Source of the DNA: CAYYMZ01 sp964473025
GTDB lineage: Bacteria; Patescibacteriota; UBA1384; DTJR01
Assembly: GCA_964473025.1 (NCBI GenBank)
Contig: CAYYMZ010000008.1
Coordinates: 1 to 36,520, forward strand
DNA: 36,520 nucleotides
Direction of reading: 5' to 3'
Shown in pieces: positions 23,350 through 31,025 of this stretch. The notes beneath the pieces are model-generated. The model was not told the origin of the DNA and did no database searches. It worked only from the letters and a program-made list of their open reading frames with translations. Each line of letters opens with the position of its first letter. Positions within the stretch are counted from its first letter, which is position 1. Both the position numbers and the translations under genes were made by a program.

Positions 23350-23928
23350 CTATTTTTTTTGCTCGGTTTTCTCTTCGGATTCATCTTCGGCTGTAGCTTC
23401 TTTATCTCCCTGCTTTTCTTCAGCTTCTGCCCCCTCGGCTTTCTCTTCTTTCTGCTCCACCGCTTTTTCTTCCGGTGTTGGTTCAGCTGCTTTTGCCTCA
23501 TCAGCTTCTTTTTCGATTTGTTCTAATTCGGGCTCTTTCTTGACTTCTTCAACCGCAACATCCTCCCAAACAGCGGCATCGGCCTTTTCTTTCTTTAAAC
23601 GTTGGGCGGATTTGCCGACTAACCCTCTGACGTAATAGAGCTTGGCGCGGCGTACTTTCGCTGATCTGACCTTTTCAATTTTAACGATTGACGGTAAATG
23701 CAACGGCAGGGTTTTTTCGATCCCCACTCCAAGCGAAATGCGGCGGACTGTGAAAGTGCCGTTTATGCCGTTTCCGTTTTGTGTTTTTAAAACTACCCCT
23801 TCAAAAACCTGAATTCTTTCCTTGTTTCCTTCTTTGATTTTCTGGTGAACACGAACTCTGTCTCCGGCGCGAAGTTCGGGGACATTCTTTTTTAGCTGAT
23901 GATGTTCGTGGGTGATTGCAGGATCCAT
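23350..23928 (-). CDS. rplS: 50S ribosomal protein bL19 with acidic tail
   Basis: 192 aa against a usual ~115. The first ~115 residues are bL19 (ELRAGDRVRVHQKIKEGNKE, FTVRRISLGVGIEKTLPLHL, LYYVRGLVGKSAQRLKKE). The rest is a Glu/Ala/Lys-rich tail of repeated EEK/KAE words. bL19 sits at the 30S-50S interface. It lies 15 nt downstream of rpmA. The tail resembles that on bS6 in this window, a lineage trait rather than an error. Confidence 0.93.
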   Translation of the reverse strand: MDPAITHEHHQLKKNVPELRAGDRVRVHQKIKEGNKERIQVFEGVVLKTQNGNGINGTFTVRRISLGVGIEKTLPLHLPSIVKIEKVRSAKVRRAKLYYVRGLVGKSAQRLKKEKADAAVWEDVAVEEVKKEPELEQIEKEADEAKAAEPTPEEKAVEQKEEKAEGAEAEEKQGDKEATAEDESEEKTEQKK

Positions 23929-23943
23929 AGAATTAATTAAAAA

Positions 23944-24285
23944 TTATTCTTCTTTCCTACTTTTTACTTGTGGTTTTTCCTTTTTACTTATTACTTTTGT
24001 CTTTTTTTCTGCTTCAACGACATGCACGAATTGCTTCATTTTCCTGTTGCCGGTGAAATTCGTATATCTTTTTTCCTGAAATTTTACGATACCATCGCGG
24101 ATAGCGTATACAGTATGATCGACGCCAATTTTAACGCCGTCACCGGCCATATATCTGGTGCCACGCTGACGGATGATAATTTGGCCGCATTTAATTGCCG
24201 AGCCACCAAAAATCTTCACGCCTAAGCGTTTCGATTCAGAGTCGCGACCTAATTTAGTTGTGCCCTTTGCCTTTGTATGAGCCAT
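23944..24285 (-). CDS. rpmA: 50S ribosomal protein bL27
   Basis: 113 aa, longer than the typical 85-95. The core is AHTKAKGTTKLGRDSESKRL, then GGSAIKCGQIIIRQRGT and GVKIGVDHTVYAIRDGIV. The last ~20 residues are Lys-rich. The N-terminal tail reaches the peptidyl-transferase centre. Its usual partner rplU is not adjacent, and rplS follows instead. The start is opposite orphan cassette 2. Confidence 0.95.
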   Translation of the reverse strand: MAHTKAKGTTKLGRDSESKRLGVKIFGGSAIKCGQIIIRQRGTRYMAGDGVKIGVDHTVYAIRDGIVKFQEKRYTNFTGNRKMKQFVHVVEAEKKTKVISKKEKPQVKSRKEE

Positions 24286-24406
24286 AATAAAAAGTTAAAA
24301 CTAAAAATTAAAAAGTAAAAACAAAAAACTATCCTTGTGGACTAAGGAGAATAATAGCAAAAAGTTGAACTCGGGTCAACAGCCAGGTCGATGAGCACTC
24401 TCTCGG

Positions 24407-24436
24407 TTGACAACTCGCCATTATTGATGATATGAT
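24407..24436 (+). promoter_or_regulatory. Promoter of orphan cassette 2
   Basis: A perfect -35 TTGACA (24407-24412), 18-bp spacer, TATGAT (24431-24436). Transcription would start near 24443, giving a ~60-nt leader to the first gene of the operon. Confidence 0.75.
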
Positions 24437-24502
24437 TGGGTGCACTTTAGGATTTGTTCTGAAGTGATACTTGAAATCAAGAACAACGAGGAGGGATAGG
24501 GT

Positions 24503-24925
24503 ATGGACACGTTTATGTGTTTGGAGGTGGTTTCACCTGATCGGCTGAGCGAGGGGGTACGCCAGCTGGCAATGCAGGAGCTTGCGGCGGTGGCGGGAGG
24601 CATGGCTGATGGGCGCGACTGGGCGCCCTCTGACCTGCTTCGCGAGCTCAGCTTCGATCTTCTGCTCATCGAAGAGCAAAGACGACCAGTTTTTCTGGTC
24701 TGGCCGAAGCCGGTAGAGGGGCTGGACGAGGTGGAGCAGGAGCGTGTCCAAAGCGCGATTGACAGCTTTGGCCGGCGCGAATCCGACTGCATCTTCTACG
24801 ACGGCCCGCATGGCTTCATTGAAGATGGCTGCGTGAGAGACGTGAGATGTGAGGGGACGCACTTCATCACGACCGAGGAGGCGCTCACGAGAGCGTTTTC
24901 CGACGAGACAGAATGCGAGGAGTAA
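24503..24925 (+). CDS. Orphan cassette 2, gene 1: unknown acidic protein
   Basis: 140 aa with GAGGAGGGA ahead of the ATG. It is soluble and acidic, starting MDTFMCLEVVSPDRLSEGV, with no signal, span or known motif. G/C-rich codons contrast with the A/T-rich use of rpmA and dnaE on either side. It is the first of three genes in one operon. I cannot assign a function. Confidence 0.68.
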   Translation: MDTFMCLEVVSPDRLSEGVRQLAMQELAAVAGGMADGRDWAPSDLLRELSFDLLLIEEQRRPVFLVWPKPVEGLDEVEQERVQSAIDSFGRRESDCIFYDGPHGFIEDGCVRDVRCEGTHFITTEEALTRAFSDETECEE

Positions 24926-24984
24926 GCAGGAAATGACATCCCCCTTTGGGGGAGCTAAATACTGACGGTCAAGGAGGAAGGAGC

Positions 24985-25407
24985 ATGGAAATGAGAGTAT
25001 CTCCGGGGGTACGGGATGGTCTGGCAAGAAGGCGAAGCGAGTACGAGGAGATTGAGAGGCGTATCAGAAATGGTCTTTGCGAAAAGCACCCTGGTCTTGC
25101 AGTGGAGATCGTGGATGTCCATATCATCGTAGGTCAGGCAACACCGATCTACGACCGCAAAGACGGATGTGCCTGCGAGCAGCTCAAGGTAGATCTCGTC
25201 TGCCATCTGGATTTTGCGGATATAGCGAAACTGAAGGGTACGGCGAACGAGCTGATCGCTCGGATCAATCGTGACAGGAAAGGGCTCATAGGGGTGCCTG
25301 CGATCAGATTGGTCAGCGAGATCACTACCCGCGAGGAGCTGGAACAAGAAGCGGAGCAGCTTCAGAGGCGTCTCGCGGTTGTTCGCATGGCCCTCGGCGA
25401 GGGTTAG
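24985..25407 (+). CDS. Orphan cassette 2, gene 2: unknown protein with C-terminal coiled coil
   Basis: 140 aa from ATG 24985, preceded by AAGGAGGAAGGAG. An upstream in-frame start at 24946 lacks such a site. It starts MEMRVSPGVRDGLARRRSEY and ends in a coiled-coil-prone helix (REELEQEAEQLQRRLAVV). The middle has beta-like VEIVDVHIIVGQATPIYD. Unknown family. Confidence 0.68.
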   Translation: MEMRVSPGVRDGLARRRSEYEEIERRIRNGLCEKHPGLAVEIVDVHIIVGQATPIYDRKDGCACEQLKVDLVCHLDFADIAKLKGTANELIARINRDRKGLIGVPAIRLVSEITTREELEQEAEQLQRRLAVVRMALGEG

Positions 25408-25436
25408 CCGAATCAAAGGAAAGAAGGAAAAACAAC

Positions 25437-26000
25437 ATGAAGGACGGACCTGTGGGTTTCTCGTCTGGCGTTCAAAAAGAAGCGGCCAGGCAGCTCGAAC
25501 AGTTTGGCGTAATCGAAAAGCTTCTCGACGACGCCGAACAACATCAGTACAGCATCAGTCGGGTCGCCCTCCGAACACTAACGTTAGAACCTGTGCTACA
25601 GGCGAACGACAGTGGAAAGGTCACCATCGGGGTTACGTGGGACCAGAACGAAAGGAGCAGGTTATACACCTCGTCAACCTGGCCTGCTTTCCGCGACTGG
25701 ATCAACGAGGCCTGCGCCCGTCTCGGAGTTATCGGGGAAGTCGCCACGGCAGTGTACGACCCCATCGACAACGAGTATCTCCTTCCCGAGGAGGCGCAGG
25801 GCAAGCTCGCCCATCTGAACGACCACGTCGTCAAACTCGGCGAGGTGCTGGGTATCAAACCGGGGAGTGTTCCGCGACTGAAGCGAGAGCTGGCAATCCT
25901 GCAGGTCAACCTAACCTGCAAACAGCCTCGCTCCCCAGGCGAAATCATGGCCATACTGCAGGCCGAGGCGCTCGAGGAAACGCTGTTGACACTGGATTAG
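25437..26000 (+). CDS. Orphan cassette 2, gene 3: unknown protein
   Basis: 187 aa with AAGGAAAAACAAC upstream. It starts MKDGPVGFSSGVQKEAARQL, has a beta-rich middle (GKVTIGVTWDQNERSRLYTS, EVATAVYDPIDNEYLLPEE) and a helical end. No known motif. It lies 29 nt after gene 2 and is followed at once by the terminator, closing the operon. Confidence 0.68.
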   Translation: MKDGPVGFSSGVQKEAARQLEQFGVIEKLLDDAEQHQYSISRVALRTLTLEPVLQANDSGKVTIGVTWDQNERSRLYTSSTWPAFRDWINEACARLGVIGEVATAVYDPIDNEYLLPEEAQGKLAHLNDHVVKLGEVLGIKPGSVPRLKRELAILQVNLTCKQPRSPGEIMAILQAEALEETLLTLD

Positions 26001-26027
26001 GACTGAGCCAGTGAGAGTCAAACACAG

Positions 26028-26075
26028 GGGCCACCCCGGACTGCGTAAGCAGATTCCGGGGCGGCCCTTCTTTAA
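26028..26075 (+). terminator. Terminator of orphan cassette 2
   Basis: A long hairpin with GGGCC/GGCCC outer arms, CCCCGGA/TCCGGGG middle helix, CTGC-GTAA-GCAG tip, and tail TTCTTTAAT. The GCCC-TTCTTT tail matches the terminators of the other two cassettes. Confidence 0.88.
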
Positions 26076-26094
26076 TACTTCATAATTTATAAAA

Positions 26095-26262
26095 AAATGA
26101 TAAGGTCAAATAAGAAATTTAAAATTTAAAATTCACAATTTAAAATAAATGTTGAAATTTAAAATTTAAAAACGTTTAAAAATTCTGACATTGTAAATTG
26201 ATTTTCTAGGCTTTTCGAAGAAAAGGGGTGGTGTGGCCAATTCTAAATTAAAAATTATAAAT
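26095..26262. repeat. AT-rich reiterated spacer upstream of dnaE
   Basis: Made of AATTTAAAATT words in both orientations and the word AAATTCTGACATT shared with the spacer at 11402-11520. A CTTTTC-GAA-GAAAAG hairpin lies near 26211. No clear Shine-Dalgarno precedes the dnaE ATG at 26264. Confidence 0.55.
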
Positions 26263-26263
26263 T

Positions 26264-29200
26264 ATGAACCCAAGTGATTTTGTACATTTGCATGTTCACT
26301 CGCATTACTCGCTTTTAGACGGGCTGGGAACCCCCGAAGCGCTGGTTTTGCGTGCCAAAGAACTCGGCATGACCACATTGGCTTTAACGGACCATGGTGC
26401 AATGTACGGAGCGATTGAATTTTATAAAGCGGCTAAAAAAGAGGGTATCAAACCAATTGTCGGGGTCGAAACCTACGTGGCCCCACGAACACTCGCGGAT
26501 AAAGTATCAAAACTCGACTCGAACCCGTACCACTTAACCCTATTTGCCAAAAATGTCGAAGGATATCGCAACTTGATGAAACTTGTTTCAATTGCCCATC
26601 TTGAGGGTTATTACTACAAGCCGAGAGTTGATAAAAAAGCGCTTAAAAAATACGCCAAAGGCATCATTGCTTCGTCCGCCTGTTTGGGGGGAGAAATCTC
26701 GCGCCACATTTTATCGAAAGACGAAAAAGCGGCAGAGAGAGCCCTTGGAGAATATCAGGATATTTTCTCCAAAGATGATTTTTACCTTGAAATTCAGGAT
26801 CATCCCGAGCTTGCCGATCAAAAAATTGCGAACAAGGGCATTATAAAATTAGCCAAAAAAACGGGTGCACCTCTTTTAGCTACCGCTGATATTCATTATC
26901 CCAAAAAAGAAGACAGGGAAGCCCACGACGTTCTGGTTTGCGTCCAGACCGGCAGAACGGTCGACGACCCCAAGAGGATGATTTACGAGGGCGATTATTC
27001 GATGCGGGATCCAAAATCTCTGATTGAGGCCTTCAAAGACACGCCCGAAGCGCTGGAAAACACCAAAAAATTGGCCGAAAAATGTAATTTAGAGATCCCA
27101 TTTGAAAAAGATTTATTACCACAGTTTCCGATTCCACATGGTAAAAAAGAGGGGGATTACCTTAAAGAACTTTGTGTTGCCGGCATCAAAAAGCGGTTCA
27201 AGAGCGCGGATAAAGCAAGATTAGACGAAATTAAACGAAGATTGGATTTTGAGCTTGAAACGATCAATTCAATGGGTTTTGCAAGCTACCTGTTAATCGT
27301 CGGAGAATTCGTTAACTGGGCTAAGGCGCAAAGCATCTTGGTCGGTCCCGGACGAGGTTCGGCGGCGGGGTCTCTGGTTTCGTATCTTTTAGAAATCACC
27401 GACATCGACCCCTTGCAATACGGCCTGTTATTTGAAAGATTTTTGAATCCCGATCGTATTGAAATGCCTGACATCGACATGGATTTTGCCGACCACCGGC
27501 GGCAGGAGGTTTTGGAGCATGTGGTCAAAGAATACGGCANNNNNNNNNNCAAGGTTGCGGGCATTATCACTTTTGGAACAATGGCGGCGCGGGCGGCGGT
27601 GCGCGACACCGGCCGTGCGCTAGGGATGCCGTATGGCGAGGTTGATGCGATTGCCAAGCTTGTCCCGCCGCCCGTGCAAGGCAAACACATCCTGCTTGAA
27701 AAATCCGTCAAAGCCAATAATGAACTCAAAGATATATATCAGAAAGACCCGCGTGCCAAGCGGCTCTTGGATATGGCGATGCAACTTGAAGGAACGGTCC
27801 GCCACGCGTCACAGCACGCATCGGCCTTCGTTATAACCCGCGATGAACTGCCGTGCTACGTTCCATTGCAAATCGCACAAAAAGAGGGTGTCAAGCAAAT
27901 TACCCAATATTCAATGTATCCGGTGGCGGAACTCGGACTTTTAAAAATGGACTTTTTGGGCTTGTCTAACCTGACCACAATCGAACGGGCGCTTGAAATT
28001 ATTGAAGCAGTCCACCCTAAAACCGGAAAAATTGATATTCACAATTTACCGCTTGATGATGCTAAGACCTTTCAGCTGTTATCAGCGGCTCAAACGACAG
28101 GTGTTTTTCAGCTGGAATCATCGGGCATGAAGCGCAACATCAAGGAGTTGTGCCCCAACTCGCTTGATGACATCGCGGTCATGGTAGCTTTATACCGGCC
28201 GGGTCCGATGCAATTTATTGAGCCTTATATTGCCCGCAAATGGGGGCGCGAAGACGTCAACTACCCTCATCCTCTAACCGAAAATGCACTTAAGCCGACC
28301 TACGGTCTCCCGATTTATCAGGAGCAGGTGATGCAGATTGCGCGCGATATGGCCGGATTTACCGGTGGCGAAGCAGATACACTGCGCAAGGCGATGGGTA
28401 AAAAGATATCTAAACTGATGGGAGAGATGAAAGTTAAGTTTATCGCCGGCTCTGAACGCCAGGGCGTTACTACCAAACAGGCCAACGAGGTTTTCTCGAT
28501 GCTGGAAGATTTTGCCGCTTACGGATTTAACAAATCCCACGCGGTCTGTTATGCCATGATTGCTTATCAAACCGCCTATCTTAAAGCGCATTATCCGGAG
28601 TGTTTTATGGCGGCGCTGTTAACGGCCGATTTAGACGACACCGACCGCATCGCGATTGAAATCGGCGAGTGTGAGCGGATGGGAATTAAGGTTTTGCCGC
28701 CCGACGTTAACGAATCGTTTGTTGACTTTGGTGTGGTCAAAGAATCGGGCCATGTCCGTTTCGGCCTGGCGGCGATTAAAAATATCGGCGAAAATCCATC
28801 CCGGGTGATTGTTCGCGAAAGAAAAAAGAACGGACCCTATAAGTCATTTGAAGATTTTATTGATCGAATTAGCAAATCGGACGTTGAGGGTACGGGGGAG
28901 AGGGTCGTCTTGAACAAAAAAGTTCTTGAGGCGTTAGCGAAATCAGGTGCATTAGATTCGATGGCGGAACGCTCCCATATTTTGGAGGGGATGGATGTAA
29001 TCTTAAAGCGTATTCAGGAGACAACCAAGCAGTTAAAATCAAGCCAAATTGGTTTATTCGGCGAAGTTTTATCGGCCGATATCGAGCTGGGAAAACTGGA
29101 GTTGCCTGATGTTGCGCCATCCGAGCGCTCCCAGCGGTTATCGTGGGAGAAGGAGCTGCTTGGTATTTATATCTCTGCACATCCTTTGCGCGAATACGGC

Positions 29201-29854
29201 GAAGCGCTCAAACGCCTTGCGCCAAACAAACTAGGGTTTCTTGAGGGTTCTGACGGCAAAGGGGTCAAGGTGGCGGGCATTGTTAGCACGATTAAAAAAA
29301 TCACGACCAAGAATGGCCAGCCGATGCTTTTTGTTACGCTCGAGGATTTATCCGGAAAGGCAGAATTGATTGTATTTCCGCGTTTACTTCAGGAAAGCCC
29401 CGAACTCTTCCAGAGCGACTCTTTAATTTTAGTCGAGGGCAAGATTTCGACCAAAGATAATGAAATCAAGATTTTAGCTGACTGTGCCGAAAAAATTGAT
29501 CCTGATAAATTGCCCGGAGCCCATATGGTTACGGTCTCGGAAAATGAAGATAAAATTGTCGAAATCGATTTGGGAGAGGAGCCGGAAGTAAATACTCTTA
29601 ATGATTCGGTTAATGAATGTTATAAGAAAGGTGAATTTCTCCGCGAGGATAACGGCAAAATTTATCTGGTTCTACCCAAGGGCACGAATAAAACAGAACT
29701 GGTTAAAATTAAAGAAGTACTCGAAAAATTTGTGGGCGAGAAGGAAGTTGTTTTAGCTTATAAAAAAGACGGCGATTTTAAATTTACGCCAACCAAAGCA
29801 AAAATAGACCTAACAGAAGAGTTGCGAGAAAAGATTAAAAAGATTCTCGGGTAA
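26264..29854 (+). CDS. dnaE: DNA polymerase III alpha subunit
   Basis: About 1196 codons including an N gap. A PHP domain leads (FVHLHVHSHYSLLDGLGTPE, ALTDHGAMYGAIEFYKAAKK). The catalytic palm follows, with GPGRGSAAGSLVSYLL and the Asp motif EMPDIDMDFADHRR, then VRHASQHASAFVI, MKRNIKELCPNSLDDIAVMV and LYRPGPMQF. A tandem HhH region, an OB fold (VAGIVSTIKKITTKNGQPML) and a C-terminal domain end the protein. It is the replicative polymerase. The stop codon TAA coincides with the 4-bp duplication of the family A element. Confidence 0.96.
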   Translation: MNPSDFVHLHVHSHYSLLDGLGTPEALVLRAKELGMTTLALTDHGAMYGAIEFYKAAKKEGIKPIVGVETYVAPRTLADKVSKLDSNPYHLTLFAKNVEGYRNLMKLVSIAHLEGYYYKPRVDKKALKKYAKGIIASSACLGGEISRHILSKDEKAAERALGEYQDIFSKDDFYLEIQDHPELADQKIANKGIIKLAKKTGAPLLATADIHYPKKEDREAHDVLVCVQTGRTVDDPKRMIYEGDYSMRDPKSLIEAFKDTPEALENTKKLAEKCNLEIPFEKDLLPQFPIPHGKKEGDYLKELCVAGIKKRFKSADKARLDEIKRRLDFELETINSMGFASYLLIVGEFVNWAKAQSILVGPGRGSAAGSLVSYLLEITDIDPLQYGLLFERFLNPDRIEMPDIDMDFADHRRQEVLEHVVKEYGXXXXKVAGIITFGTMAARAAVRDTGRALGMPYGEVDAIAKLVPPPVQGKHILLEKSVKANNELKDIYQKDPRAKRLLDMAMQLEGTVRHASQHASAFVITRDELPCYVPLQIAQKEGVKQITQYSMYPVAELGLLKMDFLGLSNLTTIERALEIIEAVHPKTGKIDIHNLPLDDAKTFQLLSAAQTTGVFQLESSGMKRNIKELCPNSLDDIAVMVALYRPGPMQFIEPYIARKWGREDVNYPHPLTENALKPTYGLPIYQEQVMQIARDMAGFTGGEADTLRKAMGKKISKLMGEMKVKFIAGSERQGVTTKQANEVFSMLEDFAAYGFNKSHAVCYAMIAYQTAYLKAHYPECFMAALLTADLDDTDRIAIEIGECERMGIKVLPPDVNESFVDFGVVKESGHVRFGLAAIKNIGENPSRVIVRERKKNGPYKSFEDFIDRISKSDVEGTGERVVLNKKVLEALAKSGALDSMAERSHILEGMDVILKRIQETTKQLKSSQIGLFGEVLSADIELGKLELPDVAPSERSQRLSWEKELLGIYISAHPLREYGEALKRLAPNKLGFLEGSDGKGVKVAGIVSTIKKITTKNGQPMLFVTLEDLSGKAELIVFPRLLQESPELFQSDSLILVEGKISTKDNEIKILADCAEKIDPDKLPGAHMVTVSENEDKIVEIDLGEEPEVNTLNDSVNECYKKGEFLREDNGKIYLVLPKGTNKTELVKIKEVLEKFVGEKEVVLAYKKDGDFKFTPTKAKIDLTEELREKIKKILG
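27540..27549. other. Assembly gap of ten N inside dnaE
   Basis: The frame is kept across ten N, giving four unknown residues between YG and KVAGIITFGT. Related DnaE proteins usually have about two residues there, so the true gap is probably about 4 bases and the N count a placeholder. Confidence 0.9.
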
Positions 29855-29855
29855 G

Positions 29856-29978
29856 CCCGGTACTAGAAAATCGACAGCCTAACGGCTAAATAGAATAGAT
29901 TTATATCTGTTGGCGGTTATAAAGAGATTTTTCTATCAATATTTTTTGAAAAAATAAGTCGATTTTTCAGTATCCGGG
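29856..29978. mobile_element. Family A inverted-repeat element, copy 2, at the dnaE stop codon
   Basis: 123 nt, the same length as copy 1, bounded by CCCGGTACTAGAAAATCGAC and GTCGATTTTTCAGTATCCGGG. TAAG lies on both sides (29852-29855, 29979-29982), and the left TAAG contains the dnaE TAA. Inside are AGCC-TAAC-GGCT, a TTTATA/TATAAA helix enclosing GTTGGC, and a TTTTTT/AAAAAA hairpin. These occupy the same positions as in copy 1 with different but paired bases. No ORF. Confidence 0.78.
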
Positions 29979-29988
29979 TAAGCCCCTC

Positions 29989-30016
29989 TTGCATTTTTTT
30001 TAAAATGTTCTAAAAT
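29989..30016 (+). promoter_or_regulatory. Candidate promoter of the large RNA
   Basis: TTGCAT (29989-29994), 16-bp spacer, TAAAAT (30011-30016). Expected start near 30023. It lies directly after the family A element and before the structured GC-rich stretch. Confidence 0.5.
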
Positions 30017-30022
30017 TTGATC

Positions 30023-30828
30023 TACGTAAGCGATGTGTTCATTGACGTTTTTCGGTAAGCCGGCGATCGTGCCGGTATCAATCATAGGAGGGTTCGATAG
30101 GTTTTGACTGCCAACGATCTACGGAGGTTGCCAATGTTCGATGAGGAAGGGTAGTATCCGACGGATGTAGTGCGGTGCAGAACAACCTATCGGTGCAGTA
30201 AACTGTGGGCGGCGTAAGCCTCCTACCAAAAAGCCGTTGTGTCCGTTGCGATGCCATGTGACTCGTGCTGCAGCGCATCCTCACAAGCTAGCAGGGGTAC
30301 ACAGGTAGTGTAATTACGACCGAGCTCCGTCTCGCTTGCGGATCGCTTGATAACCGATCCAACAGAGCGGGCGTCTCGCCCTCATCCAAGTTTCGGATCC
30401 TCAAGGGCACTGCGGGAGTGCAGTGTCTGCGAGTGGGGGGCTGTCCTGAGCTGTGACAGTTCATGGTCGGGGCAGCCCCCGCTGATCCCTCTGGTTTTCC
30501 GGAGATAGCATACGGCTATGCAGAAGAGGACGGTCGGCTTGGCTTTCGGTGGACGGTACTGCTTTAGCCAGTCTCCGGTGTAGGAGGGGGAGGTCTTCTT
30601 GCGGTGCAGTGCCTCCCCCTCCGGGTTAGCTCCTTTCAAGCTGGTCGAGCGCTCATGGGCACTCCCAGAAAATCCCTTAACCCGCCACTCGCGGCAACAG
30701 GGATTGTACGCAACAGGTCACCGGTTTAGAGACACTCTCTCTATCCCGGTGACCCGCAATCCAGGCCTTAGGGCCTTCAAGATATTCCGTTTCCGTGGCC
30801 ACCCGTAGGGGTGGCCACAACCATTTTT
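30023..30828 (+). ncRNA. Candidate large structured non-coding RNA (~800 nt)
   Basis: A GC-rich stretch without a credible ORF, bounded by a promoter and a terminator. Strong helices include GGGGGCTG/CAGCCCCC (about 30436-30480), GGAGGGGGAGG/CCTCCCCCTCC (11 bp, about 30582-30622), and GTCACCGG/CCGGTGAC around TAGAGA/TCTCTA (about 30717-30753). The last is itself enclosed by GGATTG/CAATCC. Others are GGATCG/CGATCC, GGGCG/CGCCC, CACTGC/GCAGTG, GCATA/TATGC and CCGGC/GCCGG. I find no 16S, 23S, tmRNA, RNase P or SRP signatures. Helices this dense, with a terminator, suggest an ornate large RNA of unknown type. The 5' end is uncertain. Confidence 0.6.
30795..30828 (+). terminator. Terminator of the large RNA
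   Basis: GTGGCCACC and GGTGGCCAC form a perfect 9-bp stem with loop CGTAGG, then AACCATTTTT. It closes the GC-rich stretch on the plus strand. Confidence 0.78.
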
Positions 30829-30835
30829 AAACACT

Positions 30836-30863
30836 AAAAAAACGGCCAAATGGCCGTTTTTAT
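30836..30863. terminator. Bidirectional terminator hairpin
   Basis: AACGGCCA-AA-TGGCCGTT flanked by A-run on the left and TTTTTAT on the right, so it would work in both directions. It separates the plus-strand RNA from the minus-strand dockerin/HU operon. Confidence 0.8.
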
Positions 30864-30876
30864 ATTTTTAAACTTC

Positions 30877-31009
30877 ATCTTGCGCATTTTTGACCGATGC
30901 ACCCGCCGGGTAGAACCTCTGGGTGGCACCTCGGAAGCGCCAAACACGCTAGAATTTATCAAGAGCGCGTTTGGCGACCCGTACGTGTAAGGGTGAATGT
31001 GCGCAAGAT
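30877..31009 (+). repeat. Family C structured element, copy 2
   Basis: 133 nt closed by ATCTTGCGCA / TGCGCAAGAT. It shares CCGATG-CACC, GGCACCT, CCCGTACGTGT and GAATGTGCG with copy 1 (minus strand of 14934-15040). The closing arms differ in sequence from copy 1. A strong inner stem-loop is CGCCAAAC...GTTTGGCG with a CGCT/AGCG extension. An extra GCACCC/GGGTGGC arm is absent from copy 1. No convincing flanking repeat. Confidence 0.65.
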
Positions 31010-31025
31010 AAGATATGCCTGTTTA

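Noticed and set aside
30717..30792. Group I intron-like R/S elements (TTTAGAGAC ... AAGATATTCCG)
   Set aside because: The P7 pairing between the two would-be strands does not form, no P/Q partners were found, and no split exon gene surrounds it.
30382..30808. Small ORFs inside the GC-rich stretch (85 aa minus, 69 aa plus)
   Set aside because: No ribosome-binding sites, unlikely composition, and they cross the strongest helices. They look like chance frames in GC-rich DNA.
30023..30828. tmRNA, RNase P RNA, rRNA or SRP RNA
   Set aside because: No CCA-type tRNA-like ends or tag frame, no RNase P conserved GAGGAAAGTCC / ACAGAAA blocks, no 16S/23S universal motifs. GAGGAAGGGTAG at ~30140 is only a superficial match.
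30877..31009. T-box-like GGGTGGCACC in family C copy 2
   Set aside because: The string matches the T-box antiterminator core, but there is no specifier stem I, no downstream aminoacyl-tRNA synthetase, and copy 1 lacks it. It is one arm of an extra hairpin.
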